DNA of 44,021 nt from Trichlorobacter thiogenes (GTDB lineage: Bacteria > Desulfobacterota > Desulfuromonadia > Geobacterales > Pseudopelobacteraceae): positions 1 to 44,021 of the forward strand of contig NZ_FUWR01000022.1 in NCBI RefSeq assembly GCF_900167465.1, read 5' to 3'. Of this stretch, positions 8,604-17,282 are shown piece by piece. Under the pieces are notes generated by a model. The model was not told where the DNA came from, did no database searches, and worked only from the letters and a program-made list of their open reading frames with translations. The first letter of the stretch is position 1; each line of letters opens with the position of its first letter. The translations under genes were made by a program, and so were the position numbers.

Positions 8604-9619
8604 TACTGCTTGCCTGACATTGTAGCCTGTTCACGCATTTTTCCCAAAGACATCCCCAAGGACCATGCCTGATATAAGCCACCAAGGATAACCGGAAAGA
8701 AACCGACCCCATGCACTACCAAGGCAATACTTATTGCCTGAGTATCGGGAAGACCAAAGGCTGCAAGCCCGGTATAGCAGGCGAGATGGTAGGTGCCGAT
8801 ATAGCCGGGGGCTGCAGGAACCATAACGGCGAACACCAGCAAAACCATAATAAAGAATGATGCGGTCAACGGTAGATGAATGCCAAAACCAAGTAAAACA
8901 AGGTAAATCGGCAGAGTTGCACTCATCCAGATCAGAAAAGAACTTAGCAAAATGCCAAGCAGGTTACGCCCCCCATAGGAAAAACGCAGCCCCCCCAGGA
9001 ACGATCCTGCAAGTGGGATAGCCTTCTCAGCAATCGAAGCAGGAAATGGCTTGAGTAGACGGGCAAGCAGAGACAGAGCGGCAACAGGACGCAGTTTTAA
9101 AAGCACCAGAAACAGCACCACCCCTGCATAAAATAGCAGCATAGTTGTACCACCTGCACGTAGCAGGGAGGCTGACTGTTCCATTCCTGGCGGTAGTTGC
9201 AGGGTCAGCAGCACCACTGCAAGCATGACCATCACACTAAAGCCGTCGAAAAGCCGATCAATTACCAGAGAGGCAAATACCGCCGGTGCCTGCAGTTTTT
9301 CCCGTTCAGCAAGGACCCAGGCCCGGATAAACTCCCCCAAACGTGCGGGAAAGAGGTTATTTGCCATATACCCTATAAGCACTGCAGCATACAGAGACGA
9401 AAGAGGCAAAGGACGTTCATGCAGCAGTAGATAACGCCAACGCACAGCACGTAACCAGTAACTGACAAACGTAAAAAAAACTGCGGCGGCTAGATAACGC
9501 AGATCAAGTTGCTGTAACGCAACAACTAAAGAGTGAAAATCGATTTTGCGCAGCAGCAACAGCAGCAACAGTATGCTAATACCAATCCCCACCCAAAACA
9601 ACAATCTGGAGTGCTTCAT
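8603..9619 (-). CDS. Lysylphosphatidylglycerol synthase TM-region (UPF0104/YbhN-like) membrane protein
   Basis: A 338-residue protein made almost entirely of hydrophobic segments, probably seven or eight. The pattern YWLRAVRWRYLL near residue 60, then GYMANNLFPARLGEFIRAW near 90-108, is characteristic of the LPG-synthase transmembrane (flippase) family. There is no C-terminal aminoacyltransferase domain, so it is not an MprF enzyme; stand-alone members are often annotated as possible lipid or polyprenyl-linked sugar flippases. The start overlaps the ribF stop as ATGA. Function is uncertain beyond the family. Confidence 0.75.
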   Translation of the reverse strand: MKHSRLLFWVGIGISILLLLLLLRKIDFHSLVVALQQLDLRYLAAAVFFTFVSYWLRAVRWRYLLLHERPLPLSSLYAAVLIGYMANNLFPARLGEFIRAWVLAEREKLQAPAVFASLVIDRLFDGFSVMVMLAVVLLTLQLPPGMEQSASLLRAGGTTMLLFYAGVVLFLVLLKLRPVAALSLLARLLKPFPASIAEKAIPLAGSFLGGLRFSYGGRNLLGILLSSFLIWMSATLPIYLVLLGFGIHLPLTASFFIMVLLVFAVMVPAAPGYIGTYHLACYTGLAAFGLPDTQAISIALVVHGVGFFPVILGGLYQAWSLGMSLGKMREQATMSGKQ

Positions 9620-10566
9620 TGCTGAAACTCCACAGGAAGGCCTGAAGCAAGAATCCGACGGGCTGTTGCTACGTCCGTTGTAATTTGTGACATCAGCGCA
9701 GTTTTGTCAGAAAATCTGGTAACATCTCGCAGCTTATCAACAAAATGAATCACCACGTCATGACCGTACAAATCCGCACTGAAGTCAAACAGGAACACCT
9801 CAATAGTATGCTGCCCTCCACCAAACGTAGGATTTACCCCGACACTGCAGGCCCCCATAATAAGCTGATCCAGAACCGAAACCCAGACTGCATACACACC
9901 ATCGCCAGGAATCAATTCATTATGGGTACTAATATTTGCCGTTGGAAACCCAAGTGATCGCCCGATTTCACGTCCATGTATAACCTGACCAGAAACGCAG
10001 TGACACCGTCCCAGTATCTGTAACGCCTCAGCAACCGCACCGTTTGTTACTAACCGCCGGACTGCACTGCTGCTAAACAAAACACCAGCATCCCCCACCG
10101 GATCCAGTGATTGCACTTCAAAACCAAGCTCCTGCCCCATCTGCACCAGAAACGGCTCATTGCCCTCACGACCTCTGCCAAAGGCATAGTCATGACCAAT
10201 CACCAGATAACAGAGACCAAGACAGGCATGCAGAATTTGTCGTACAAAGAGGTCTGCTGACAAGGCAGAAAATTCTTTTGTAAAAGGAATCACCAGCAGC
10301 AGATCAATATCACTCTCGCCAATCAGTTCACGTTTCTGGTCATCAGTGGTAATCAAACAGAAGCGACGGTCATCAGGGCGGAGGACCCGTAAGGGATGGG
10401 GACTAAAGGTCACAACTACTGAAGTTGCAGATAACTCATTGGCACGGGCGGTGACCTGTCGAAAAATCTCACGGTGCCCACGATGTACACCGTCAAAATT
10501 GCCGATGGTAACTACCGATCGATCAGCAAGGGGATGAGAAAAATCATTTGTTGTAATAGTACGCAT
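9616..10566 (-). CDS. ribF: Bifunctional riboflavin kinase / FAD synthetase
   Basis: Phosphorylates riboflavin to FMN and adenylylates FMN to FAD. The N-terminal nucleotidyltransferase half has GNFDGVHRGH, TFSPHP, IGHDYAFGRGREGN and SSSAVRRL. The C-terminal kinase half has GRSLGFPTANI, GVYAVWV, GVNPTFG and the acidic IEVFLFDF. The start is set at the ATG at 10566 (316 residues, normal for RibF), because the upstream 22 codons show no family resemblance. The ribosome-binding site is weak. It is the first gene of a four-gene overlapping operon ending in aroE and is divergent from nadB, a flavoenzyme gene, across 118 bp. Confidence 0.95.
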   Translation of the reverse strand: MRTITTNDFSHPLADRSVVTIGNFDGVHRGHREIFRQVTARANELSATSVVVTFSPHPLRVLRPDDRRFCLITTDDQKRELIGESDIDLLLVIPFTKEFSALSADLFVRQILHACLGLCYLVIGHDYAFGRGREGNEPFLVQMGQELGFEVQSLDPVGDAGVLFSSSAVRRLVTNGAVAEALQILGRCHCVSGQVIHGREIGRSLGFPTANISTHNELIPGDGVYAVWVSVLDQLIMGACSVGVNPTFGGGQHTIEVFLFDFSADLYGHDVVIHFVDKLRDVTRFSDKTALMSQITTDVATARRILASGLPVEFQQ

Positions 10567-10613
10567 AGTTCCAGTATATGGCACAAAAACAGCCCTGAAA
10601 CAACCCTGATGCC

Positions 10614-10643
10614 TTGACAAATCCATCCCCAAGGTTCAATAAT
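10614..10643 (+). promoter_or_regulatory. Candidate sigma-70 promoter for nadB
   Basis: TTGACA (10614-10619, perfect) with an 18-bp spacer to AATAAT (10638-10643, 5 of 6). The expected transcript begins near 10650, about 35 bases before the nadB ATG. It lies in the divergent gap with ribF. Confidence 0.6.
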
Positions 10644-10684
10644 TGCAAATTCATCTGTATACACTATCATCACGGGAGCATCCC

Positions 10685-12289
10685 ATGATCATTGAAAGTG
10701 ATTTTCTTGTTATCGGCAGTGGTATTGCCGGTCTTTCCTTTGCGCTTCAGGCTGCTGCACACGGCACTGTTTCAGTTGTTACCAAACGAGAAATAGCTGA
10801 ATCAGCCACCCGTTATGCTCAGGGAGGGATTGCCTCGGTCTTTTCCAGCGAAGACTCTTTTGACGCCCACGTCGAAGATACATTAGTTGCCGGTGCAGGC
10901 ATCTGCCATGAAGATGTCGTACGAATGGTGGTTGAAGAAGGCCCCCAAACCATAAGGAACCTGATTGAATGGGGAGTTAAATTCACCACCACCACCAAAG
11001 GCGATGAATACGACCTGACCCGAGAAGGTGGTCATAGTGCCCGCCGTATTTTGCATGCTGAAGACATAACCGGACGTGAAATCGAACGGGCTCTGGTGGA
11101 AGCAGTCAGACAAAACCCTAACATTCAGGTCTTTGAAGATCATATAGCCATTGATCTGCTCACCTGCGCGAAACTGGCCAGACAGCCGGTCAGTGACAAC
11201 TGCTGCCTGGGTGCCTACGTACTCGATATTAACAACAAGTGCGTCAAGACCTTTTCAGCCGGTGCAACCCTGCTTGCCAGCGGTGGCGCCGGCAAGGTAT
11301 ACCTCTACACCTGCAACCCCGATGTCGCATCAGGCGACGGAGTTGCCATGGCCTATCGAGCCGGTGCTACCGTTACCAACATGGAATTTATGCAGTTCCA
11401 CCCCACCACCCTCTTCCACCCTAATGCAAAATCCTTTTTAATATCTGAAGCAGTTCGGGGGGAAGGTGCAATCTTAAGACGCCGTGACGGTACCGCCTTT
11501 ATGGAAAAATACCATCACCTGAAAGATCTTGCCCCCCGTGATATTGTTGCTCGCGCCATTGACAATGAAATGAAGACCTATGGCGACGACTGCGTTTATC
11601 TGGATATCACCCACGAACCAGCTGATGTAGTCAGAAACAGGTTCCCCAATATTTATCAGACCTGCATGGAATATGGACTGGATATGACCAAAGACTGGCT
11701 ACCGGTTGTTCCTGCAGCCCACTACCTCTGTGGCGGCGTACAGGTAAACACCCACGGTCAAACAGACCTGCGTGGACTGTACGCCATTGGTGAAGTTGCC
11801 TTTACCGGTTTGCACGGTGGCAATCGGCTTGCCAGCAACTCATTGCTGGAAGCAGCGGTATACGCAAGCAATGCTGCAAAACATGCCATTGATGCCTTAA
11901 CCACAAAACCTGCTACAAAACCTGCCACTCTCCCCGAATGGGATTCAGGCACGGCCACCAACAGTGACGAAATGGTTGTAGTCTCTCAAAACTGGGATGA
12001 GATCAGACGCTTTATGTGGAACTATGTTGGCATTGTACGCTCCACCAAGCGCCTTGAACGAGCCATGCGTCGAATTAAACTTATTCAGGCAGAAATTGAA
12101 GAGTACTATTGGAACTTCATTATTACCTCTGACCTAATTGAACTTCGTAACCTGGCCAACGTAGCAGAACTGATCATTGGTTGTGCCCAACAACGCAAGG
12201 AATCCCGCGGGCTGCACTACACCATCGATTACCCGGAACGAGATGATGTTAACGGCAGAAAAGATACGAAACTAAAAAAACAATTTTAG
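10685..12289 (+). CDS. nadB: L-aspartate oxidase
   Basis: A flavoprotein that oxidises L-aspartate to iminoaspartate, the first step of NAD synthesis; anaerobes use fumarate as electron acceptor. The FAD dinucleotide fold is at the N-terminus (VIGSGIAGLSFAL). Family motifs are YAQGGIASVF, GGHSARRILHAEDITGREI, MEFMQFHPT and the flavin-contacting GGVQVNTHGQTDLRGLYAIGE (positions about 11,730-11,795). The ATG at 10685 was chosen for the GGGAG upstream and because it places the flavin motif at the usual distance from the start (534 residues). It heads a three-gene unit with chorismate mutase and a small ACT-like protein. Confidence 0.97.
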   Translation: MIIESDFLVIGSGIAGLSFALQAAAHGTVSVVTKREIAESATRYAQGGIASVFSSEDSFDAHVEDTLVAGAGICHEDVVRMVVEEGPQTIRNLIEWGVKFTTTTKGDEYDLTREGGHSARRILHAEDITGREIERALVEAVRQNPNIQVFEDHIAIDLLTCAKLARQPVSDNCCLGAYVLDINNKCVKTFSAGATLLASGGAGKVYLYTCNPDVASGDGVAMAYRAGATVTNMEFMQFHPTTLFHPNAKSFLISEAVRGEGAILRRRDGTAFMEKYHHLKDLAPRDIVARAIDNEMKTYGDDCVYLDITHEPADVVRNRFPNIYQTCMEYGLDMTKDWLPVVPAAHYLCGGVQVNTHGQTDLRGLYAIGEVAFTGLHGGNRLASNSLLEAAVYASNAAKHAIDALTTKPATKPATLPEWDSGTATNSDEMVVVSQNWDEIRRFMWNYVGIVRSTKRLERAMRRIKLIQAEIEEYYWNFIITSDLIELRNLANVAELIIGCAQQRKESRGLHYTIDYPERDDVNGRKDTKLKKQF

Positions 12290-12299
12290 TGAGGCATCA

Positions 12300-12587
12300 G
12301 TGGATATCAATGAAATAAGACTGCGCATAGACCTGCTAGATGATGTCTTACTCAGAATTTTTAACGAACGTGCCCGCTTAGCCCTGGAAATCGGGCACCA
12401 TAAAAAGCTGCTTGATCTCCCGGTTTACGACCCCTCACGTGAAAAACGGATTTTTGCACGGATGAAGGATGACAATCCAGGCCCTTTAGATGACGGGGCA
12501 ATTATACGTCTGTTTGAACGGGTAATTGATGAATCTAGAAGACTTGAAAGGATCATGACGCAACAGGAGGAGCAGGAAGAATGCTAA
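12300..12587 (+). CDS. Monofunctional chorismate mutase, AroQ type
   Basis: Converts chorismate to prephenate for phenylalanine and tyrosine synthesis. The 95-residue all-helical AroQ fold is recognisable: the N-terminal helix IRLRIDLLDDVLLRIFNERA carries the first arginines, then IGHHKK supplies the lysine, YDPSREKRIF the Arg-Glu pair, and IDESRRLE ends the last helix, where E. coli has the active-site Gln region. The start is a GTG 10 bases after the nadB stop, preceded by GAGG. No prephenate dehydratase or dehydrogenase domain is fused. Its end overlaps the start of the following small gene by 7 bp, so the two are translationally coupled. Confidence 0.9.
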   Translation: MDINEIRLRIDLLDDVLLRIFNERARLALEIGHHKKLLDLPVYDPSREKRIFARMKDDNPGPLDDGAIIRLFERVIDESRRLERIMTQQEEQEEC

Positions 12588-12790
12588 TTATTACAAAGAA
12601 AAAAGCCTCAGAAGAAGCTTTAGACCAGATCAAGGAGTATCTGGTAAATAATGGTTTTGACTTCCACCAATCAACCGGTGCGGATCGCACTATTATTGGT
12701 GTAATTGGTGATACACACACACTTGAAGAGAAAGTTATTCTAAATATGTCTGGGGTACATCAAGTTATGCGCATAAAACCAGATGAATAA
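12581..12790 (+). CDS. Stand-alone DAHP-synthase-type ferredoxin-like (ACT-like) regulatory domain
   Basis: A 69-residue protein resembling the N-terminal ferredoxin-like domain of AroF/TM0343-type DAHP synthases, which mediates feedback inhibition by Tyr or Phe. The pattern is a leading beta strand LIITKK, a helix, then TGADRTIIGVIGD and GVHQVMRIKP, the strand that normally leads into the catalytic barrel. It stops two residues later; the downstream DNA is AT-rich and ends in a terminator, with no catalytic domain in any frame. It overlaps the chorismate mutase gene and has AGGAAG before its ATG, so it is probably translated. It may be a free regulatory subunit or the remnant of a deleted aroF. 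The family call rests on remembered patterns. Confidence 0.65.
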   Translation: MLIITKKKASEEALDQIKEYLVNNGFDFHQSTGADRTIIGVIGDTHTLEEKVILNMSGVHQVMRIKPDE

Positions 12791-12812
12791 TTAAACAAAC
12801 AAAAATATATTT

Positions 12813-12854
12813 AAACAACTACGCCACCCATAGATATGAGTGGCGTAGTTGTTT
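12813..12854. terminator. Bidirectional terminator between the nadB unit and pilQ
   Basis: A perfect 15-bp inverted repeat: 12813-12827 pairs with 12840-12854 around a 12-base loop. It lies between two convergent genes. In the pilQ direction the stem is followed by an AT-rich tail with TTTTT, fitting an intrinsic terminator. In the nadB direction the tail is weaker (TTGTTTG). Confidence 0.75.
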
Positions 12855-12867
12855 GTCAGCTCGTCTA

Positions 12868-15528
12868 TTAAATCGAACTATTTAAAATACGTGGTGTAAT
12901 AAAGATTAACAGCTCACTTTTACTTTTTGAATAACTTGTAGATTTAAATATATTACCTAAAATAGGCACATCCATAAGCCAAGGAATTCCTTCCTCTCCC
13001 TCTGTTTCGCTATCAACAAAAATACCACCTATCACAGTTGTTTCACCATCTTTCAATAACATTTCTGTGGTTGCTTGCTTCTTGTTAATAGGTGGAGTTG
13101 TTGAAGTAGAGGTTGTGTCAGGAGCATCGTTTTTTGCATCTACCTTCAAAACTATTGTTCCATTATTATTAATATGTGGTGTAACCTCAAGAGATAAAGC
13201 AGCTTCAACAAATTTAGTTTCAACTTTATCCGAAGTTGCTGAAACATAGGGAATTTGTTTGCCTTGAGTAATTTTGGCTGATTTATTATTAAGAGTTGCA
13301 ACCTTAGGTGAAGATATAATACGTATCAGTCCGGCTTTTGCAGCAGCATTCAAACGCATTGATAATTTAACGTTTGCACCTATTGTTCCAAAAGTTATAT
13401 CTGCGGCTCCTGTTGTACTACCTATCGCAGATGTTCCAGGTGTATTAGTAATACCTCCAAAGACAGAATCAACACTTTGTACAAGCCTTTTAGAGTTCAA
13501 CTCTTTATCAACGCTCCAACTCACACCTAACGATCGCGAAAAATCAGATGAAGCTTCAATAATTCTAGCTTCAATCATAACTTGTTTTTCAGGCACATCA
13601 AGGTCTTTCAGAATTTTACCCATATCAGTCAGTGAATTTTTTACATCCTTAACAATCACCTTATTAGTACGAGCATCAGATGTAATCACTCCGCGCTCAG
13701 TTTTTAGTGCGGCAAACTGTGTAACTATTCCGGCTAAGTCAGCATAGTTTACTTCAAATATTTTAGTATCAAGTGGCTCAGACTTAAGTGTCGCCTTACG
13801 AACTTCCAACTCTTCATCAATCACTGACTTAAACTTGCCCTTGGCACGGATCAAAATAATATTACCTTCTTCACGTTTATCTAGACCTTTAGTATCCATT
13901 ATAACATTAAGAGCCTGATCCCAGGGTACATTTACCAGTTTTACGCTAATGGCACCAGTCACTTCATCACCAAGGACAAAATTCTTATTACTTACTTCCG
14001 AAAGAAGTTGAAATATTTTACGCACTTCCGCATCTGCAAACTCAAGCGTAACTTTACGACCTGTATACTTGGTTTTGCCTACAACAGGCACTGAATCTCC
14101 AACCTTTACCAACTGATCATCAACAGAGGGTGTTACACCCCCTGAAACAGACGCCTTCTGAGTTGCTGTTGATTTAACCTGCTCTACAGTTTTTTGCATT
14201 GTTACAGGGTGCTTAATATCAAGATAGATAACATCTGTTTCACGACGAAGTTCAAACGAAGCGTCAACTTTCAAACTAATACGCACAAGTACATCAGTGC
14301 TGCTTTTTGTTTTAACCTGCACTGGTGTAACTCGCAGTATCGGTGATGTAAACTCATGTACATCAAGAGATCGTTGTAAATTATGGGGCAACTGGACATT
14401 TTTTACCTTAAAAGAGATAACACCTGAAGACTTAACTGGTGACTCTACAATAGGAGAGCCGTTAAGTTTTATTGCTACCCGACTTACGTCGCCAACCACC
14501 TGAAAATCAATGGCAGCAACCTGTGTAGCAGCTTGTGCAGTGTTGCCTGAATTTTCGACATCTGTTTTAGTAGATACCGCCGGATGAGTAGACAACTTAT
14601 CCGTTTGTGGGCCTGGTAATGCCACGCTAGAAGTCTTATCATCTAAAACTCCAAACCTGACAGCAAGACCTGCATCTGTTTTGTTAAAGGTAGCCTCTGG
14701 CAAGATTCCGTTAATTGAATCAAAAACTACTCTTACTTTATCTGGATAACTACCAACACGCGCCGTTGACACCCCTGACACATTCAACTGTACCAGTTTG
14801 CCGGTCATCGATACTTTAGCGTTTAGTAGATCAACTACGACTCTTTCAGGCTTATTCAGTCTGAAAACTTTGTATTCTCCAATCGGATACTGCGAAAGAA
14901 TTTCGATAGAATCACCACGAGCTTGTACACCTGATATCACAGCAACATTACTAGTACTGGATGTAGTTTGAGTTGACTCTTTAGGAGGATCAGCTTTATG
15001 TTGTTCAACTGGAGGAACCGTATCAATTTGCACTGTTTTGGATGAGCCGTCTTTAACAGGTGCATCTACAACTGCAGGCTTAAATCCAGGAAAACCTATT
15101 CTAAGCTCGCCGACTTTACCACTCGTTGGAGTAATAACCGGTTCAATGTCCTGAGATAAAAATATTTCCATACGTGTAAGCACACCGGCATCAGTATCAA
15201 AACGCCTCAGTGTTACAGTTTTTATAGCTCCCTTATTAAAATCAAGGCTTGAGAGAGAATCTACTGGAATTGCTTGGGAAAAGTCAACCACCAAACGATG
15301 CGGCGAGGATGTCTTATAACTCGTGTACGTAGCAGGTACAGAAGAAACAATAACGAGTTCTGTAGAAGCCCCATCCCCCTGAGTCTGTACTGACTGGATT
15401 ACCACAGGTGTAGAACTAGTTTGTGCTGATTCAGCAGATACCTTCTCTACTCCAGTCACAAAGCCAGTAAGTAAAGCTGCACTCAAGAAAATTGCAAAAA
15501 CAGGTTTAACTTTAACAATACATTTCAT
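12868..15528 (-). CDS. pilQ: Type IV pilus secretin PilQ
   Basis: The outer-membrane ring through which the pilus exits. The 886-residue protein has a signal peptide (hydrophobic 10-30), then three AMIN-like peptidoglycan-binding domains (about 42-150, 195-295 and 330-450). A secretin/TonB short N-terminal domain follows (VTLEFADAEVRKIFQLLSEV, about 495-565), then an N1 domain (to about 650) and the C-terminal secretin barrel ending in VPILGNIFKS and LLIFITPRIL. The ATG at 15528 is chosen over a GTG three codons earlier, since AAGGAG lies eight bases before it. Three AMIN domains make it longer than many PilQ proteins. It is the last gene of the pilM-Q operon. Confidence 0.96.
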   Translation of the reverse strand: MKCIVKVKPVFAIFLSAALLTGFVTGVEKVSAESAQTSSTPVVIQSVQTQGDGASTELVIVSSVPATYTSYKTSSPHRLVVDFSQAIPVDSLSSLDFNKGAIKTVTLRRFDTDAGVLTRMEIFLSQDIEPVITPTSGKVGELRIGFPGFKPAVVDAPVKDGSSKTVQIDTVPPVEQHKADPPKESTQTTSSTSNVAVISGVQARGDSIEILSQYPIGEYKVFRLNKPERVVVDLLNAKVSMTGKLVQLNVSGVSTARVGSYPDKVRVVFDSINGILPEATFNKTDAGLAVRFGVLDDKTSSVALPGPQTDKLSTHPAVSTKTDVENSGNTAQAATQVAAIDFQVVGDVSRVAIKLNGSPIVESPVKSSGVISFKVKNVQLPHNLQRSLDVHEFTSPILRVTPVQVKTKSSTDVLVRISLKVDASFELRRETDVIYLDIKHPVTMQKTVEQVKSTATQKASVSGGVTPSVDDQLVKVGDSVPVVGKTKYTGRKVTLEFADAEVRKIFQLLSEVSNKNFVLGDEVTGAISVKLVNVPWDQALNVIMDTKGLDKREEGNIILIRAKGKFKSVIDEELEVRKATLKSEPLDTKIFEVNYADLAGIVTQFAALKTERGVITSDARTNKVIVKDVKNSLTDMGKILKDLDVPEKQVMIEARIIEASSDFSRSLGVSWSVDKELNSKRLVQSVDSVFGGITNTPGTSAIGSTTGAADITFGTIGANVKLSMRLNAAAKAGLIRIISSPKVATLNNKSAKITQGKQIPYVSATSDKVETKFVEAALSLEVTPHINNNGTIVLKVDAKNDAPDTTSTSTTPPINKKQATTEMLLKDGETTVIGGIFVDSETEGEEGIPWLMDVPILGNIFKSTSYSKSKSELLIFITPRILNSSI

Positions 15529-15540
15529 CGGGAACACTCC

Positions 15541-16101
15541 TTACGGTTTCCGCAGCAAGGGAATTCGGATTGACTCTTTGCGTATTTTGTTGTTGTCATC
15601 ATTAAACTGTTCAACAACGTCAACACCTGAAGTATCAATTCGGGTAATTTTACCTTCATTTTTGCCAATCGTCATACCTACCTTTAACACATAACCCTTA
15701 CCTGAAGGATCAACAACCATAGCCTTGTTACCCTTGGGATCAGAGATGGTTCCAATCAAACGAAACTGTGAAACATCAAAAGAATGAATTGGCAGAAGTG
15801 GCTTAATGTCGCGCTTAGACTTACCTTGTTCAGCGGATGTCGCCACCCTCAAGGCAACAAAAGGTTTGAACGGATCCTTCTTGGCACTAAAATCAAGTTG
15901 GTTCCTCTGAATAGGTGCCATTTTTACTGTGCTTATAGACTTCTGCACAACAATTTTAGGCAGACTCACTGCGGTTGGCGGTGGCGCTGCTGGCGGCGGT
16001 GGTGTTTTTTTACAACCTAATTGCAAAAGCATCAAGGCTGCCAGTAAAACAGACACCGAGCCAGCAACGTGACGACTATTTTTGGGGTTTTTTCTTGTCA
16101 T
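15541..16101 (-). CDS. pilP: Type IV pilus assembly lipoprotein PilP
   Basis: A periplasmic lipoprotein linking the PilN/PilO inner-membrane complex to the PilQ secretin. A lipoprotein signal ends in LLQLGC, followed by a proline-rich linker (KKTPPPPAAPPP). The C-terminal HR domain includes KKDPFKPF and FRLIGTISDPKGNKAMVVD, typical of PilP. The start at 16101 is taken because it gives a normal-length signal peptide (MTRKNPK onwards, 186 residues) and has GGAAGAG upstream; a frame extension of 14 codons looks unlikely. It overlaps the end of pilO by 26 bp, and pilQ follows at once. Confidence 0.88.
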   Translation of the reverse strand: MTRKNPKNSRHVAGSVSVLLAALMLLQLGCKKTPPPPAAPPPTAVSLPKIVVQKSISTVKMAPIQRNQLDFSAKKDPFKPFVALRVATSAEQGKSKRDIKPLLPIHSFDVSQFRLIGTISDPKGNKAMVVDPSGKGYVLKVGMTIGKNEGKITRIDTSGVDVVEQFNDDNNKIRKESIRIPLLRKP

Positions 16102-16681
16102 TCTTGATCTCTTCCTTGCCAAGGAATCTAAAGGTTGTGGCAAGACAATTTACCTTGGCCATCATACGGTTATTAACACTTTTAACCTCAACAAAATCAA
16201 CATTGGTAATATTAACAATCCTTGGAAGATTAGCAACGGCAGCAAAAAAGTTAGCAACGCTATAATATGAGCCTGATACAGTAATATCAACCGGCACATC
16301 TGCATAAAAATCTTTGACTACTTCTGGTTTTGGCTTAAACAAAAGAAAGTCAAGACCGGCACTTTTGCCAATTGCAGTAATACTAGTCAGCAATGAAGGT
16401 ATTTCTTTTGAGTTAGGCAATTCCGTCAAAGCCTTTTCTAACTCAAAATTTAGATCGTTATACTCTTTTTGTATTTTAGGAAGATTGTTAGCTATTTTTG
16501 TTTTTTCTTCTACTTCAGCCTGAAGGGTTTGATGCTTTGCTTTTAAATCAATCAGCACCTTACGCTTAGGAAGATAAAGAAAGTACATCAAAGCTACAGC
16601 TTCAATCACTAGCACTGCGACAAGAATTCCTATTTTTTGTTTATTAGGTAGTTTCAGTATCTTTTCTACACTGGGATCCAT
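16076..16681 (-). CDS. pilO: Type IV pilus assembly protein PilO
   Basis: A bitopic inner-membrane protein that pairs with PilN in the alignment complex. 201 residues: a short cytoplasmic N-terminus, one membrane segment (about 16-36, ILVAVLVIEAVALMYFLYL), a coiled coil to about 100, then a ferredoxin-like periplasmic domain with VPVDITVSGSYYSVANFFA, the PilO signature. The ATG at 16681 is preferred over a GTG three codons upstream, because AAGGG lies at normal distance from it. It sits between pilN and pilP with a short gap on the pilN side. Confidence 0.92.
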   Translation of the reverse strand: MDPSVEKILKLPNKQKIGILVAVLVIEAVALMYFLYLPKRKVLIDLKAKHQTLQAEVEEKTKIANNLPKIQKEYNDLNFELEKALTELPNSKEIPSLLTSITAIGKSAGLDFLLFKPKPEVVKDFYADVPVDITVSGSYYSVANFFAAVANLPRIVNITNVDFVEVKSVNNRMMAKVNCLATTFRFLGKEEIKNDKKKPQK

Positions 16682-16712
16682 AGCTCGCACCCTTACTTAG
16701 TCGTTGATAAAC

Positions 16713-17282
16713 TTATTTAGCAGATGGCGCTACATTATTCTTAGGTGCTTCAATTTTAAAAGTTATATCAAAATGCTTCAGCTTGATACCACTAACATCT
16801 TTTTGTTCTGACACAACCAATTCAACTTTTTCATACTCTGGAGATGACTCTAAAGCTCTTATGAACTGTGCTATTAATTCTTCATTATATGCCATGCCAC
16901 TTATTTTAATATCACCACCAGCTTCTTTATAGGACTCTATCCAAAGTTGATCTGGCGTGACATCGCTGAGAGTTGCCAGGCGTGTTGCAGGGCCCGTCTT
17001 GTTTTTTCTTAACTCGGAAAGAACATCAAGCTTCTTTTTGACCTCATCTTTAAGCTTTTTTATTTCGTCAAGCTTTCCAATTTTAGCTTTAAGTTCACTT
17101 ATTTTTGCATTGGCCGCATTGATATCATTCTGTGTCCCTGATATCTGGCCTAACTTAACAAGCCACAGGGCAACAACGACAGCTAAAACAATAAGAATAG
17201 CAGAACCTGCGAGAAATAACTGTTGAAGCGCAGTTTCCTTCTTTTTAGCGGCACGAACCGGGAGTAAGTTTATTCTGATCAT
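16713..17282 (-). CDS. pilN: Type IV pilus assembly protein PilN
   Basis: A bitopic inner-membrane protein whose N-terminal tail binds PilM. It begins MIRINLLPVRAAKKK, the almost invariant PilN start that inserts into the PilM groove. One membrane segment (about 25-46), a periplasmic coiled coil (about 50-95) and a small ferredoxin-like domain follow, for 189 residues in all. The start overlaps the pilM stop as ATGA, so translation is coupled and stoichiometry with PilM is likely kept. Confidence 0.94.
   Translation of the reverse strand: MIRINLLPVRAAKKKETALQQLFLAGSAILIVLAVVVALWLVKLGQISGTQNDINAANAKISELKAKIGKLDEIKKLKDEVKKKLDVLSELRKNKTGPATRLATLSDVTPDQLWIESYKEAGGDIKISGMAYNEELIAQFIRALESSPEYEKVELVVSEQKDVSGIKLKHFDITFKIEAPKNNVAPSAK

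Noticed and set aside
12813-12854. Long perfect hairpin as a mobile element or attachment site
   Set aside because: It sits between two convergent genes with an AT tail in the pilQ direction, which a bidirectional terminator explains fully.
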